This document shows, piece by piece, positions 20,486 through 29,632 of a stretch of DNA of 64,000 nucleotides. The position numbers and the translations under genes were made by a program. Each line of letters begins with the position of its first letter. Positions within the stretch are counted from its first letter, which is position 1. The DNA is from Tenodera sinensis (taxonomy: Eukaryota; Arthropoda; Insecta; Mantodea; Mantidae): the NCBI GenBank assembly GCA_030765045.1, contig CM060961.1:139673564-139737563 (forward strand). The letters run 5' to 3'. The notes under the pieces are model-generated. The model had not been told where the DNA came from. It was given only the letters and a program-made list of their open reading frames with translations, and did no database searches.

Positions 20486-21070
20486 GTTTCGCAAAATCAA
20501 TTTGGACGATGAACAGCAGTGCCTTATCTACAGATACCGGGTCATCACCCAGAATTGACCGCAGGATAAAACGCAGACCAAGGGATTGTCATTTTCTAGC
20601 ATATCATAAACAATCAAGTAAAATGTGCAACACAGAGAGTTATACGCCACATGCTTAGACACATAGGAGCTGGGTCGCCATGCAAAAGATGAGAGTAAGT
20701 AGTCCGTGTGTGACTGACTCTTAATTGGGTGAGAACAACTTCCGACCACACAGAATCCAGGGTTGTATTGTGTCCTTGATTGTCTGAAGGTACAGAGAAG
20801 ATTAACATAAGCTTTTTTTAGACCCTTGGCTATCTCATCTTCAATTATGTACCCTGAAATTCCTGATATATTGACTGTCATAAAGACAGCCATCCTAACA
20901 AAAATTGTTGTTAGCTAATGCTGGATTTCTGACAATGAAGTCATTAATCCTCTTGCTCTCCAATAGTAATGATATTGAAGAGAGCAATAGCAGTAATAGT
21001 AACCGCTTTTTAGAGAGCACCATATTTTTATGTTTTGGCGGTCACATTGCTCTCTCACAACCCCTAAAAT
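20486..21070. other. Intron sequence, no assigned feature
   Basis: A minus-strand frame of 121 codons (20893-20528) is the only long open stretch. It has no motif that I recognise and looks fortuitous. Confidence 0.45.
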
Positions 21071-21076
21071 GTCTGG

Positions 21077-21195
21077 AGGACCACACCTGTCATTGGTTTA
21101 CGGGTCTACCGACCTGACCGGGAGAATTATCAAAATAAATTCACCGACCATATCCTCTGATTACCAATCAGAGGACGTATTACATGCCATGACAG
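21077..21195. repeat. Short dispersed repeat (GGACCACACCTRTCATTGG type)
   Basis: The block GGACCACACCTGTCATTGG ... CGGGTCTACCGACCTGACC matches 29521-29632 over roughly 110 bp with scattered changes. Its nature is unknown: it could be the 5' part of a retroelement or an independent short repeat. Confidence 0.5.
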
Positions 21196-21294
21196 TTCAG
21201 CATGTTAGGGGTTAAGGTTTTATAGAGAAATTAAAGAAATGGAGAGGTTGGAAAAATAAAGACTCCCTAAAAAATAGGTGCAGATGTTAGAAAT

Positions 21295-21530
21295 TAAATT
21301 AAATTATTTTGTTATTTAACGATGCTGTCAATTGCCAGGATCACATCAGCGTCGCCGGTGTGCCGGAATTTCGTCCCGCAGGAGTTCTTTTACATGCCAG
21401 TAAATCTACTGACATGGAGCTGTCGTTTTTAAGCACACTTAAAAACCATTGGCCTGTGCCGGGTTTGAACCCACGACCTTGGGATCAGTAGGCCAGCGTC
21501 TAACCAACTGAGCCACCCAGACCGACGCAC
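21295..21530 (-). repeat. tRNA-derived SINE (family B)
   Basis: The minus strand starts with a tRNA-like head: A-box TGGCTCAGTTGGTTAGACG and B-box GGGTTCAAACCC. A body shared with copies at 28630-28812 and 57508-57729 follows (AGCTCCATGT, GTGCCGG, TTAAATAACAA end). An 11-bp imperfect duplication flanks it (21284-21294 ATGTTAGAAAT and 21531-21541 ATATTAGAGAT). Confidence 0.75.
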
Positions 21531-21544
21531 ATATTAGAGATAGG

Positions 21545-21780
21545 CATTGTGAACTTCTGATATAGTCATCTCAAGATCTACAAGGGGTATGCCAGGTAAC
21601 CAAGGGAGGGGGGGGGGGGGGTTAGAGCTTCTCACCGTTGGTAAGCATGTTAGGCATTTCATTAACGAGCTTCAGGAACTGAAAACCAGCCAGCTTAGGA
21701 ACAATGGTGCTCTTCCTATATGATTCGCTTAGCATGGTAGTGATAAGTGAAGCAAACGTTGGGTGTTTAGGCATACATCT
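21545..21780. other. Spacer with short poly-G run
   Basis: Contains an uninterrupted G run near 21608-21620. No coding signal. Confidence 0.5.
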
Positions 21781-21782
21781 AA

Positions 21783-23800
21783 GTGCACGTCCAAGAAATC
21801 TTAAAATCAGAAAAGTGGGAATCTGTGTGTACTACAGCGGATATCAATTGCAAATGGGATATGTTTTTTAAAACAGTGCTAATGCATTTCAATACACCTT
21901 GTCCACTAAAGACAAAGCAACTTGGTAAGAAAGCAAATCATACAATACCACTGAGTTATGAAATAAGGAATTTAAAGGACAGAATTAAATCAATGTATGA
22001 ATTTTACCATGTGACTAAATTAGAAATATATAAATGCTACAAAGTACTAAAAAAAAAAAAATTATCGCAAGGCACTTAGTATGCAGCTATCCCAGGTTTA
22101 TAGCACTTCCATTAGTTAATCGAAAAATAAAACAGCAGCAGCGTGGAATATCATAAATAATTATAGACAAACATCGAAAGAGGACAAAAATATAACATTA
22201 CAAATTATTGGACAAAAGGTACTAAACCCAAATGATGTCTGCAATAGCTTTAACCAGTACTTCACAAAATGGGATCAATACATTGCAAAAACTCCCTATC
22301 AGCTATAAACATACAGATACTGTTGAACACTCAATCTATCTGATACCTACAAATAATACTGAAATTAGTAAAATAATCAGTGAACTAAAACAACAACACT
22401 CTTGTGGCTTGAATGACATCTCCTCTAGAATACTAAAATACTACAAAAATGAACTTGTAGATATAATTGTATATTTGATCAATTTCTTGATAGAACACAA
22501 TACTTTCCCAGAGTCACTAAAAATTAGTACCATAATTCCAATTTTTAAAAAGGGCGACAGATGCCATATTACTAACTATAGACCAATAACTCTTACCTCT
22601 GTATTCAGTAAAGCATTTGAAAAAATTCTAAATTCAAGACTGGTTAACTTCTTAGATAAATATAACATATTAGTTAAAACGCAGCATGGATGGCTTTAGA
22701 AAGAATTTCTCTATGAGTACGGCTCTCATGGATCTTGTACAAGAGATTTACTCAAAATTAGACAAAGGTGAACAAACAGCAGGACGATTCTTAGATCTCT
22801 ATAAAACATTCGATAGTGTTGAGTTAATTTATTATTGAACAAATTAGAAAGTTACGGTATAAGGGGCAAAATGCATGACATACTAAAATCCTATTTAACA
22901 AATTGCAAACAAAGCACAATGATAACCTGTAACAACAATGGGTCAATTAGGCGTTATATGTCATCATATGACAAAGTTAAGTATGGCATACCACAGGGAT
23001 CAGTACTCGGGCCAATCTTATTTCTACTATATATAAATTACTTATCTCGCTATGAAAACTGCAAAAATGTATCCTGTGCTGATGACACCACTTTACTTTA
23101 TTGGCACAAAACCATGAATCTCCTGGAGAATTCTATTACAGATTCTCTTAATGACCTACTTAAATATCTGAAACATAATAATTTAAAAATGAATATAGAT
23201 AAAACAAGGTTATTACATTTTCAACATGGAAGATTGAATTCAGAAAATCCTTTGGTTGTAAAAGTAGGGAACAGTATCATTGAACTAATACAGCAAATTA
23301 ATTTCCTAGGTATAAAACCCTCTCATTTAATCCCCATATAGACCATGTGTGTACATGATTATATTTATTGAGGAGGAGTCATCTCTCAAATATTTGGATA
23401 CTGCTTCATTAAAAATAACATATTTTGGAATAAAACTTCATGTCACAATACTTTTATAGAAAATAAGCTATTTACTGTTATTCCAATATATGTATGTAAG
23501 GTTATACTGTATATTATTAAAAAGAATTTGCAAACAACACATTGTAACAAACAACATTATGACTATAACACACGTGGCAAGAACAACACACATCAGACCA
23601 GCACAACTGAACACAACCCACTTCTGAGTGGTGCCAAGATTACCAAGTACCTTAAAAGATAAGCATGCAGAAAATTTCAAAACAGAACTAAAAAAAGTAT
23701 CTTGTAAATAAATCTTTATATAGACTAGATGAATTGTAAATAATTGTACATGTATTTTTCCTTGAAACTTACTGTATTGTATTGTATTGAAACTTGTAAT
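21783..23800 (+). pseudogene. Jockey-type non-LTR retrotransposon ORF2 fragment
   Basis: A region upstream of RT (21783-22079) leads into RT frames at 22232-22699 (IIPIFKKGDRCHITNYRPIT, LTSVFSKAFEKIL, then TQHGW) and 22835-23341 (KYGIPQGSVLGPILFLLYIN, CADDTTLLYW). In the active site the usual F/YADD is CADD. Decayed thumb coding continues to about 23690, and the 3' end (about 23770-23800) has a TGTATTGTATTG tail, common for jockey-type LINEs. The gap 22700-22834 is frameshifted. The endonuclease and ORF1 are missing, so it is 5'-truncated. Confidence 0.8.
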
Positions 23801-24560
23801 ATTTTAACTTTATGATGCCTGAAACATATTTGTACTATGTCTAAAGGCTAAAAAAATATTATAATTATTACAGGCAACACTGTCTCACACATGTGCACAT
23901 ACAAAAGTTGACATGAGAATACCAACAGAATGAGCTTATGTTATATCACTCAGGATATATAGAGGGTAGCAAATCTTGCAAGTAAGTACTGAAGAGATAT
24001 TATATGAGTAATATATATTTTTTCAAATGTTTGAAATGACGTGTTTTGTGTAATTTACGGTTAAAGATTAAATATGACCATGAAAAACAGTAAATTTGCC
24101 AACATAATTATGTTATTATGTCCACTGAAAGATAGCTTCACCAGCTTTTGATTGATATCACTCTCAACTCTGTAAATTTGTAATTGCAATAAATAGAAAC
24201 AGTATTTATGAAAAATAACCTTATTTCTGAATTCTTTATACCTCTAGTATTATATTCAAAGGGGAATGAAACACAATAATCATGTTTCTTCCTAAATGAA
24301 AGATATGACCCTTAAAATGCAGTTGTAAGATTATTTTCTTACTTCGTGATACTGTTTTCGCTATGCAAGCAAAATAAGAAATACCTCGTATGTTATCAGC
24401 TCCATCCATGTGCTGCCAATATGTGGAAATTCACAACTTGCTTGCTGCTGAATGTGCACTAATACGTTTTCATAAATTGTGCTTGGTGGTATTGAAGTTC
24501 AAGAGTAATGAACTTTATGGTGGTGTTTCGGAAATGGTATTATTGAATCAGTTTAGTATT
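23801..24560. other. AT-rich intron sequence, no feature seen
   Basis: No open frame or repeat that I can assign until the THAP-like fragment. Confidence 0.5.
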
Positions 24561-24589
24561 ACACAAACAACCAATAATGCGAAAAACAA

Positions 24590-24746
24590 AATGCCTCAAT
24601 GTTGTGCATATAGCTGCATTATGAGAAGCGAAATATACAAGCAAATTCCTTTTCGCTCATTTCCAAAGGCAAATCTCCCAAACGATGCAACAAATGAACC
24701 AAATTTTTTAAAAGAAAATATATTTATGTGGTTAAATGTATATTAG
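24590..24746 (+). pseudogene. THAP-domain-like N-terminal fragment
   Basis: The frame contains MPQCCAYSCIMRSEIYKQIP, then FRSFPKANLPNDA. A start Met followed by C-x2-3-C and a later FRSFPK matches the beginning of a THAP zinc-finger DNA-binding domain (MP..C.A..C.......F..FP). The Trp, C-x-H pair and AVPTIF signature are missing. A pogo-type element (24770 onward) begins right after the frame ends, and I could not find the rest beyond that element, so the fragment was already truncated. Confidence 0.5.
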
Positions 24747-24887
24747 CAATAACAGTAAAGGAAACAATAGTTACCGTCATACGGGGTAATTTCGGACGCT
24801 TTTTACGTATTTTTCACGGTCAGTTGCTAATGATCAGACGTAGGCATATTCAAGATGCTCTCGGGCTTCGAGCCAGGTGTAGTGATG

Positions 24888-24932
24888 AAAAGACATCAGC
24901 GTTTCGGGAGTGTACATCTCTCCCATCTTCAG
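24888..24932 (-). ncRNA. Hammerhead-ribozyme-like motif, PLE family 2
   Basis: The minus strand reads CATC, CTGAAGA, T, GGGAG, loop agatgtaca, CTCCC, GAAAC and GCTGATGTC. The core CTGAAGA keeps the invariant C3, U4, G5, A6, G8 and A9 of a hammerhead. GAAA follows a 5-bp stem II, and GTC is at the cleavage position. Stem III can be only two pairs, as known for PLE hammerheads. I could not find a convincing stem I. Confidence 0.62.
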
Positions 24933-25013
24933 GATGAATGACTAGCAAGAGTGAAGGGACCAGTACTGTCAGCCAGTACGTACCGAGTAGAAAACACCCA
25001 GAAAACACCCAGT

Positions 25014-25661
25014 CTAGTGTGGAGGTGGTTCACCGCTCCGTTGGAATCTGTGTTTTCTGAGTCGGTCGATTTCCAATTTTAAGGCTGGTTTCCAAGATGG
25101 ACTAAACTGCAATCCAGCGTCCCGGTTCAGTGTACTCTTCTCGGAGGAGATGGCCAGAGCCTCCTTAACCCTCCGTTCCCATAAACCGCTACATTTTGCC
25201 AAAATGGTTGTTTCTTTGAAGTTGGCTCTGTGGTCTTTTTCAAAGCAGTGCTCCGCCAGCCCTGACTTTTCAGGCTGCATTAATCGTATGGACCGTTTGT
25301 GCTCCTTGACTCTAGTGGAAATGGTTTTGCCGGTTTGCCCTATGTACGGCGTCCCGCATTCACAGGGGATACGGTATACCGCTGGTACATTAAGGAGCTG
25401 TTTGTCCTTAACCGGCCTCACTAGGTGTTGGATCTTCAAAGGCGGCTTGTGGATGGTTCTGATGTTGTGTTTAGCGAGAATTCTACTGATTCTGCCGGAA
25501 AGATTGCCAGTGTATGGGATGCAGGCAGTGGCGGTCGGCTGGTCTGGTGTTTGCTGAGTTTGTGGTTTTCCTCTCTTGGCCTTGGAGATAGAGGCTTCAA
25601 TATCCTCTACAGAGTAGCCGTTTTGGCGGAATGTGTTCGTCGCCAGGAAAGCTACAAATCT
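25014..25661 (-). CDS. PLE GIY-YIG endonuclease domain, truncated but open frame
   Basis: On the minus strand an uninterrupted frame runs from the truncation point (FLATNTFRQNGYSVEDIEAS) through KGKPQTQQT-like linker residues, IPYTGNLSGRISRILAKHNI, RTIHKPPLKIQHLVRPVKD, and the nuclease core AVYRIPCECGTPYIGQTGK with the catalytic R and E in STRVKEHKRS. It continues through LAEHCFEKDHRANFKE to a C-terminus ending SGEPPPH. The core YRIPCECG..YIGQT is that of PLE GIY-YIG nucleases. The RT domain is lost by 5' truncation, but the frame is clean, which suggests a fairly recent insertion. Confidence 0.82.
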   Translation of the reverse strand, partial: RFVAFLATNTFRQNGYSVEDIEASISKAKRGKPQTQQTPDQPTATACIPYTGNLSGRISRILAKHNIRTIHKPPLKIQHLVRPVKDKQLLNVPAVYRIPCECGTPYIGQTGKTISTRVKEHKRSIRLMQPEKSGLAEHCFEKDHRANFKETTILAKCSGLWERRVKEALAISSEKSTLNRDAGLQFSPSWKPALKLEIDRLRKHRFQRSGEPPPH

Positions 25662-25782
25662 TATTTTAGACGTAGGCAGTTTGTTTAAATTTGTATAGAT
25701 GTATTAATAATCAACGAACTGAATATATGCTGACATTTTAAATTAATTATGTACCCTGATATTTTAAAAAATAATAACGAGT

Positions 25783-25877
25783 GTCCGAAGTTACCTCACT
25801 AGTTGGGGTAACTTCGGACAGTCTATAATTTTTAATATATGTCCGTAATTCCCCCAGTTATGGGGTTAATTCGGACA
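25783..25877. promoter_or_regulatory. Cluster of four subterminal GTCCGAA/GGGGTAA sites
   Basis: Four words in alternating orientation: gtccgaagttacc (25783), ggggtaacttcggac (25805), gtccgtaattccccc (25841) and ggggttaattcggac (25862). They form two inverted pairs and match the inner part of the pogo element's termini. They are probably transposase binding sites. Confidence 0.6.
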
Positions 25878-26031
25878 CACAATAATAAAAAATATATATT
25901 ACATTATAGAAAAGGACATTTATAATGTGTAAAAGTATATAGGTGTTGTTTATTTAAAGATTAGATTACAAAAGTTAATACAAAGCTACATAAACACAAA
26001 GTTCAAAACATTAATAAACAAACAGGAACAT

Positions 26032-27735
26032 TTATAGAGCGTCCTTATCAAAAACAAAAATGCCTCTTTTCTCCTTGGGTCCTGGAAGTATTTTACTGAT
26101 CTGGTCTTTCGTTACTGTGTCTTCGTCATCTACATCTGGGAATGTAAACATCCTCTTGCTTCCATCATGGGGTCGCAAAAATTTCACAACCACGTCTCGT
26201 GCTCCTATATCAGTTACCACGCCAACATACTCTCTAGGAAGTGTTCTGTTTCCAGACACGTAGTTGTACCTCACGACAACGAAAGTTTCGATGTCAAGAG
26301 TAGGTGCCGATGCTGGTGTGGAATCCTCTGCTGGCATGGGAGTATTGTGATCTTCTGAATTCTCGTGACAATCTTGCTGGTTTTCCTCACTAATTTCGTT
26401 TCCAGCAAAATGATCACCCACAATAGATTTTCCTGGAGGAACATTCAGCTTGCAACGGCAGCGTGTGGTTCTGGTGGAAGTACCGTATTGTGCTGCTGAG
26501 AGTACCGTCTCGAAACTGGAAGACCAAGATGATGCCTTTTCAATTGGGTCTGAATGCTCTGGAAATTTGTTGAGGACCTTCTGTGGATCAAAAGGAATTA
26601 GACCTGTGACACAGAAACCACTTCTTATGTTGTCTACTTTCCATGCTTCTATCTTCTCCAATGTCTCTCTGAGAAGTGCCGGGAAGCCATCTCTAGAGAT
26701 AGGGCCACGTGTGCACATTTTCCAGTTTGTCAGCACGTCTCTCCAAGCCTTTTTAAAGGGTCCGAAAAAACACACGTCTAGGGGCTGTAGGATGTGCGTG
26801 CTATTCGGGGGAAGAAGAATGAATGAGATGTTGTACTTCTCACATTGCTCAATCACTAACAGTGATACATGGCTTGACAAATTATCGCCAATCATGATTT
26901 TCCTTCCGCTTAGCTTTTTGAAATAAGGCAATGCCACTGATAAAAACCAATCTTCAAAAATTGGAAGATCAAACCACCCACTCTTGTTTCTGTTGTATCT
27001 TGCATTCGGTGGCCCTCCTTCCTGCCAGGTGTCCCATAAATGCTCAGTCTTATATAGGATATATGGAGGAAGTAGTTTTCCATGTCCACTAACGCACATC
27101 ATGAGAGAAATGCTTGCTTTGGAGAAATCCATTATCCTCTCTGCATGCTTAATGTCCCTCTTAACAATCACATGTTTCCTTCCAGGATCATCACATAAAT
27201 TTGTCTCGTCGTAGTTTATGATGTTTTCTGGTGGAGTACCTTCTAAGGTCTCCCGCACATTATCAAAAAATCCCCTGACGGACTCAAGGGTGACCTCTGC
27301 ATGAGCTCTTTTGATGTTCTCGGATAATCGAACTGAAAGAACATTAGAATGCCTTTTCAAAAAGGACCTTATCCATTCCACACCAGGGAGATTGTCGGTA
27401 AATCGCTTCTCCTTTCTTCCCATTCTGTCAAGGTATCCTTTTACAATGCAGCGAATGTCAGTTGAAGTGAGAGGGTATCCCCAATGAGATGCTCTAAGGA
27501 TACCATGTACCAACATTTTCTCTTCTTCATTATCCAGGACAGATGGTGTTCCGATTGCTTTAGGATTTGTGTGATTCACTTTATTCTCTAACGTGGATCG
27601 CGGTATCTGAAAGTACTCCTGTGCTTTTCGATACATTTTCCCTGATTTAATTGCTTTTACTGCTTCATCAAGTTTCTTTTCTTCATAGTTGCAGTACATT
27701 TGGCTTCCTAATCTTCTTTTGTACACACGTGGCAT
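26032..27735 (-). CDS. pogo/Tigger-type transposase, intact 567 aa
   Basis: It starts at ATG 27735 (MPRVYKRRLGSQMY) and runs uninterrupted. Residues 15-55 form a psq-type helix-turn-helix (LDEAVKAIKSGKMYRKAQEY...IPRSTLENKV); residues 110-150 are a second CENP-B-like HTH segment. The DDE_1 catalytic core has D176 (IINYDETNL), D284 (IMIGDNLSSH) and D320 (STHILQPLDVCFF). The C-terminal 150 residues are acidic, with a basic patch TTRCRCKLNV, and end GIFVFDKDAL. The enzyme would cut and paste the element at TA sites. All catalytic residues and both termini of the element remain, so it could be functional, apart from the PLE insertion between one terminus and the gene. Confidence 0.87.
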   Translation of the reverse strand: MPRVYKRRLGSQMYCNYEEKKLDEAVKAIKSGKMYRKAQEYFQIPRSTLENKVNHTNPKAIGTPSVLDNEEEKMLVHGILRASHWGYPLTSTDIRCIVKGYLDRMGRKEKRFTDNLPGVEWIRSFLKRHSNVLSVRLSENIKRAHAEVTLESVRGFFDNVRETLEGTPPENIINYDETNLCDDPGRKHVIVKRDIKHAERIMDFSKASISLMMCVSGHGKLLPPYILYKTEHLWDTWQEGGPPNARYNRNKSGWFDLPIFEDWFLSVALPYFKKLSGRKIMIGDNLSSHVSLLVIEQCEKYNISFILLPPNSTHILQPLDVCFFGPFKKAWRDVLTNWKMCTRGPISRDGFPALLRETLEKIEAWKVDNIRSGFCVTGLIPFDPQKVLNKFPEHSDPIEKASSWSSSFETVLSAAQYGTSTRTTRCRCKLNVPPGKSIVGDHFAGNEISEENQQDCHENSEDHNTPMPAEDSTPASAPTLDIETFVVVRYNYVSGNRTLPREYVGVVTDIGARDVVVKFLRPHDGSKRMFTFPDVDDEDTVTKDQISKILPGPKEKRGIFVFDKDAL

Positions 27736-27736
27736 T

Positions 27737-27751
27737 GTCCGAATTTACCCC
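27737..27751 (-). promoter_or_regulatory. Terminal-repeat word directly upstream of transposase ATG
   Basis: GGGGTAAATTCGGAC on the minus strand ends one base before the start codon at 27735, and is identical to the word inside the right terminus (28102-28116). Transposase binding here could repress its own expression; that is inference. Confidence 0.5.
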
Positions 27752-28156
27752 AAGGTCGAACAGATTTGCAAATAAATATGCAGGAAATTCAAACTATACA
27801 CGTAAACTCAACCAATAAATCTTAGTGACGTTTATACATAACCAGGCGAACTGAAGTCAATAATTAACAGCGACTGGATTGTTAAACTAGACGTGTGTAC
27901 CAAGAAGTTATACCGACAACAGTAAAAGCTAAAATGAAGCTGACAACAATGCCTACTGTCGGACGCACTATTCTTACTAAATACACGATTAACATGCCAA
28001 ACTAAGCGCGGGAATGTGTCCTTCATACAGATGTCGCTAGCGCGGAAATTGTACTTCACTTGTTCCAGAATGACAAACTGTAGAATAAAAAAAGGTGTTT
28101 TGTCCGAATTTACCCCAGTTGACGGTACACTAATTAATGAACATAAATAAATAATT

Positions 28157-28468
28157 TAACCTAAAAGGTGAGTCAATTAATAACACTAAACAACACTTAC
28201 ATTTATAATTTTCCAGAACGCATTTCGGAGGCTAACTTTCCTCTTTGTCAACCGGACAATGACTGGACTTCCATGGTGCAGATGGCAATGCTTCTTCTGA
28301 TATTTCCTCTGGTGACAGTTCAAGGAACTTGCTGAAAATATCTTTCTAGGAAATGTCAAAATTAAATACTCAGTTTCTATTTTTTAAACTAATTTAGACA
28401 TTCCCCAGAAAGATATTTTCAGCAGGTCCCTTGAACCATCACCATCAGAAGAAGCATCACTATCCGCA
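28157..28468. mobile_element. PLE family 1 fragment, head-to-head, decayed
   Basis: It opens with the family 1 3' terminus in reverse (CTAAAAGGTGAGTCAATTAA) and continues through the Pro/Glu-coding tail. It switches near 28385-28395 to a forward copy (AGACATTCCCCAGAAAGATA ... GAAGCATCAC) that stops at 28468. Same architecture as 3098-6699 and 20225-20473 but more diverged. No target duplication was recognised. Confidence 0.7.
28213..28255 (-). ncRNA. Hammerhead-like fold, diverged PLE copy
   Basis: Minus strand: CCGG, TTGACAA, AGAGG, loop, CCTCC, GAAAT, GCGTT, CTGG. The fold parts are kept with compensating change in stem II, but the core is again TTGANAA and the cleavage triplet is altered. 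Confidence 0.45.
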
Positions 28469-28540
28469 CACGTCTTGTGTGTTTAAAAACACCAACAGTA
28501 AGTTTGTTGGCATAGATAAATAATAACTGCATTATATATT
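28469..28540 (+). repeat. Short repeat with CACAC hairpin
   Basis: CGTCTTGTGTGTTTAAAAAC followed by ACCAACAGTAAGTTTGTTGG and an AT-rich tail is nearly the same as 18370-18430, there part of a SINE-like unit with TSD. Confidence 0.6.
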
Positions 28541-28629
28541 TTGCTAGGCATAAGGGGAATAAACTATGTTAAAGTGGCAGTCAGACTTAGAGAGCATGTT
28601 GCTATGTAAGTGATGCCTTTTAAATTCCA

Positions 28630-28812
28630 ATACTAATCCCAAGCTCGCAGGTTCAAATTCAACCCAGACCGATGGTTTTTAAGTGTGCTTAAAAGTGACA
28701 GCTCCATGTTAGTAGATTTACTGGCATGTAAAAGAACTCCTGAGGGACGAAATTTTGACACACTGGCAATGCTGATGTGATCCTGGCAATTGACAGTTTC
28801 GTTAAACAATAA
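28630..28812 (+). repeat. SINE family B, body and 3' part
   Basis: It begins with a decayed B-box region (GCAGGTTCAAATTCAA) and matches the body of 21295-21530 in the opposite orientation: CAGACCGATGGTTTTTAAGT, then AGCTCCATG, ACTGGCATGTAAAAGAACTC and a GATCCTGGCAATTGACAG end. Confidence 0.7.
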
Positions 28813-29515
28813 AATAATTGTTTTTTAAATTCCAAAAGGAGCATAAAAAAAATCAACTTTATATTCAAGAAAACTAAGTATTTCAAAATTCAAACCAAAA
28901 GGAATAACTCAGAAGTGGTGATTGTATTTGACATACATTCCTCTGAAGTAAGATTTTGTCCACCTTTTACAGTTTACGAGTTATACAAGTCATTCAGAAT
29001 AAAGATTACTTTGCAAGCTATTCTCAGAAAATTTAAGATCTACATTTAATTTGTCATACACATGTATAATATTGTACTTCATTTACTTATTTTTGTATTT
29101 TATTTTATTATATTTACTGCATGGTATTTTAAACAAAATCTTAAAGAGCAATTTTTGGGAAAATTGAATATAACAAACATTTTTTCATGTATAGGATACT
29201 TTGGCAGGGAGCAATTTTCTTGAGAATATTTGGGTCACATTTTTGGAAGGTGATAAACTTACACACAAGTTTGTTTTTTAACCAACTTTTTCTTTTTGAG
29301 TTATGCTCACACATATGTACAGATCTTTTTTAGTTTTGTTTCTAAAAATGCTCTTTTTGGATTCAACAGACCTCAAAATACGTATTTCCTGTGTAATCTA
29401 GATGTCAAACTTGTGGGTAACATTCATGTATGTGGCTTTCATGTAACTGTTTTCTTAACGGGCACCAGTTTTACAATGTGGCAGTTACATCACCCGACTT
29501 AAACCCCCATTTTGC
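28813..29515. other. AT-rich intron sequence, no feature seen
   Basis: No convincing coding frame. A 68-codon plus-strand open stretch (29296-29502) has no recognisable motif. Confidence 0.5.
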
Positions 29516-29520
29516 AAGGG

Positions 29521-29632
29521 GGACCACACCTATCATTGGTCAACGGGTCCATCGGACCTAGCCGGGAGGACTAAATAGATGATATTTAGATCCACCGACC
29601 TTCCCCTCATGTGCCTCTGAGGGACGCTGTTG
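29521..29632. repeat. Short dispersed repeat (second copy)
   Basis: Matches 21077-21195. It ends exactly where readable LINE endonuclease sequence begins (about 29631), so it is either target DNA for the LINE insertion or sequence joined during truncated reverse transcription. Confidence 0.5.

Larger units (their letters stand above)
24847..25667 (-). mobile_element. Penelope-like element, family 2, 5'-truncated (821 bp)
   Basis: A perfect 11-bp duplication AGACGTAGGCA (24836-24846 and 25668-25678) flanks it. It carries the GIY-YIG half of a PLE protein on the minus strand and a hammerhead-like 3' region near 24890-24930. It inserted into the left subterminal region of the pogo element, so it is younger than that element. 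Confidence 0.85.
24770..28130 (-). mobile_element. pogo/Tigger-type DNA transposon with intact transposase
   Basis: TA dinucleotides flank it (24768-24769 and 28131-28132). The termini are inverted repeats: GTTACCGTCATACGGGGTAA at the left and, in reverse at the right, GTGTACCGTCAACTGGGGTA, each followed by TTCGGAC. Total length is 3361 bp, of which 821 bp is a nested PLE (24847-25667) plus its 11-bp duplication. One intact transposase ORF (27735-26032, minus). Seven copies of a GTCCGAANTTACCCC-type word lie in the ends and subterminal regions (near 24783, 25783, 25805, 25841, 25862, 27737 and 28102). They are good candidates for transposase binding sites. Confidence 0.85.

Noticed and set aside
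20528..20893. Minus-strand 121-aa ORF
   Set aside because: No recognisable motif and no similarity to nearby element families; length is within chance for this much sequence.
26032..27735. Domesticated host gene rather than transposon
   Set aside because: TA-flanked inverted termini with shared internal words bound the ORF, so it is an element-encoded transposase.
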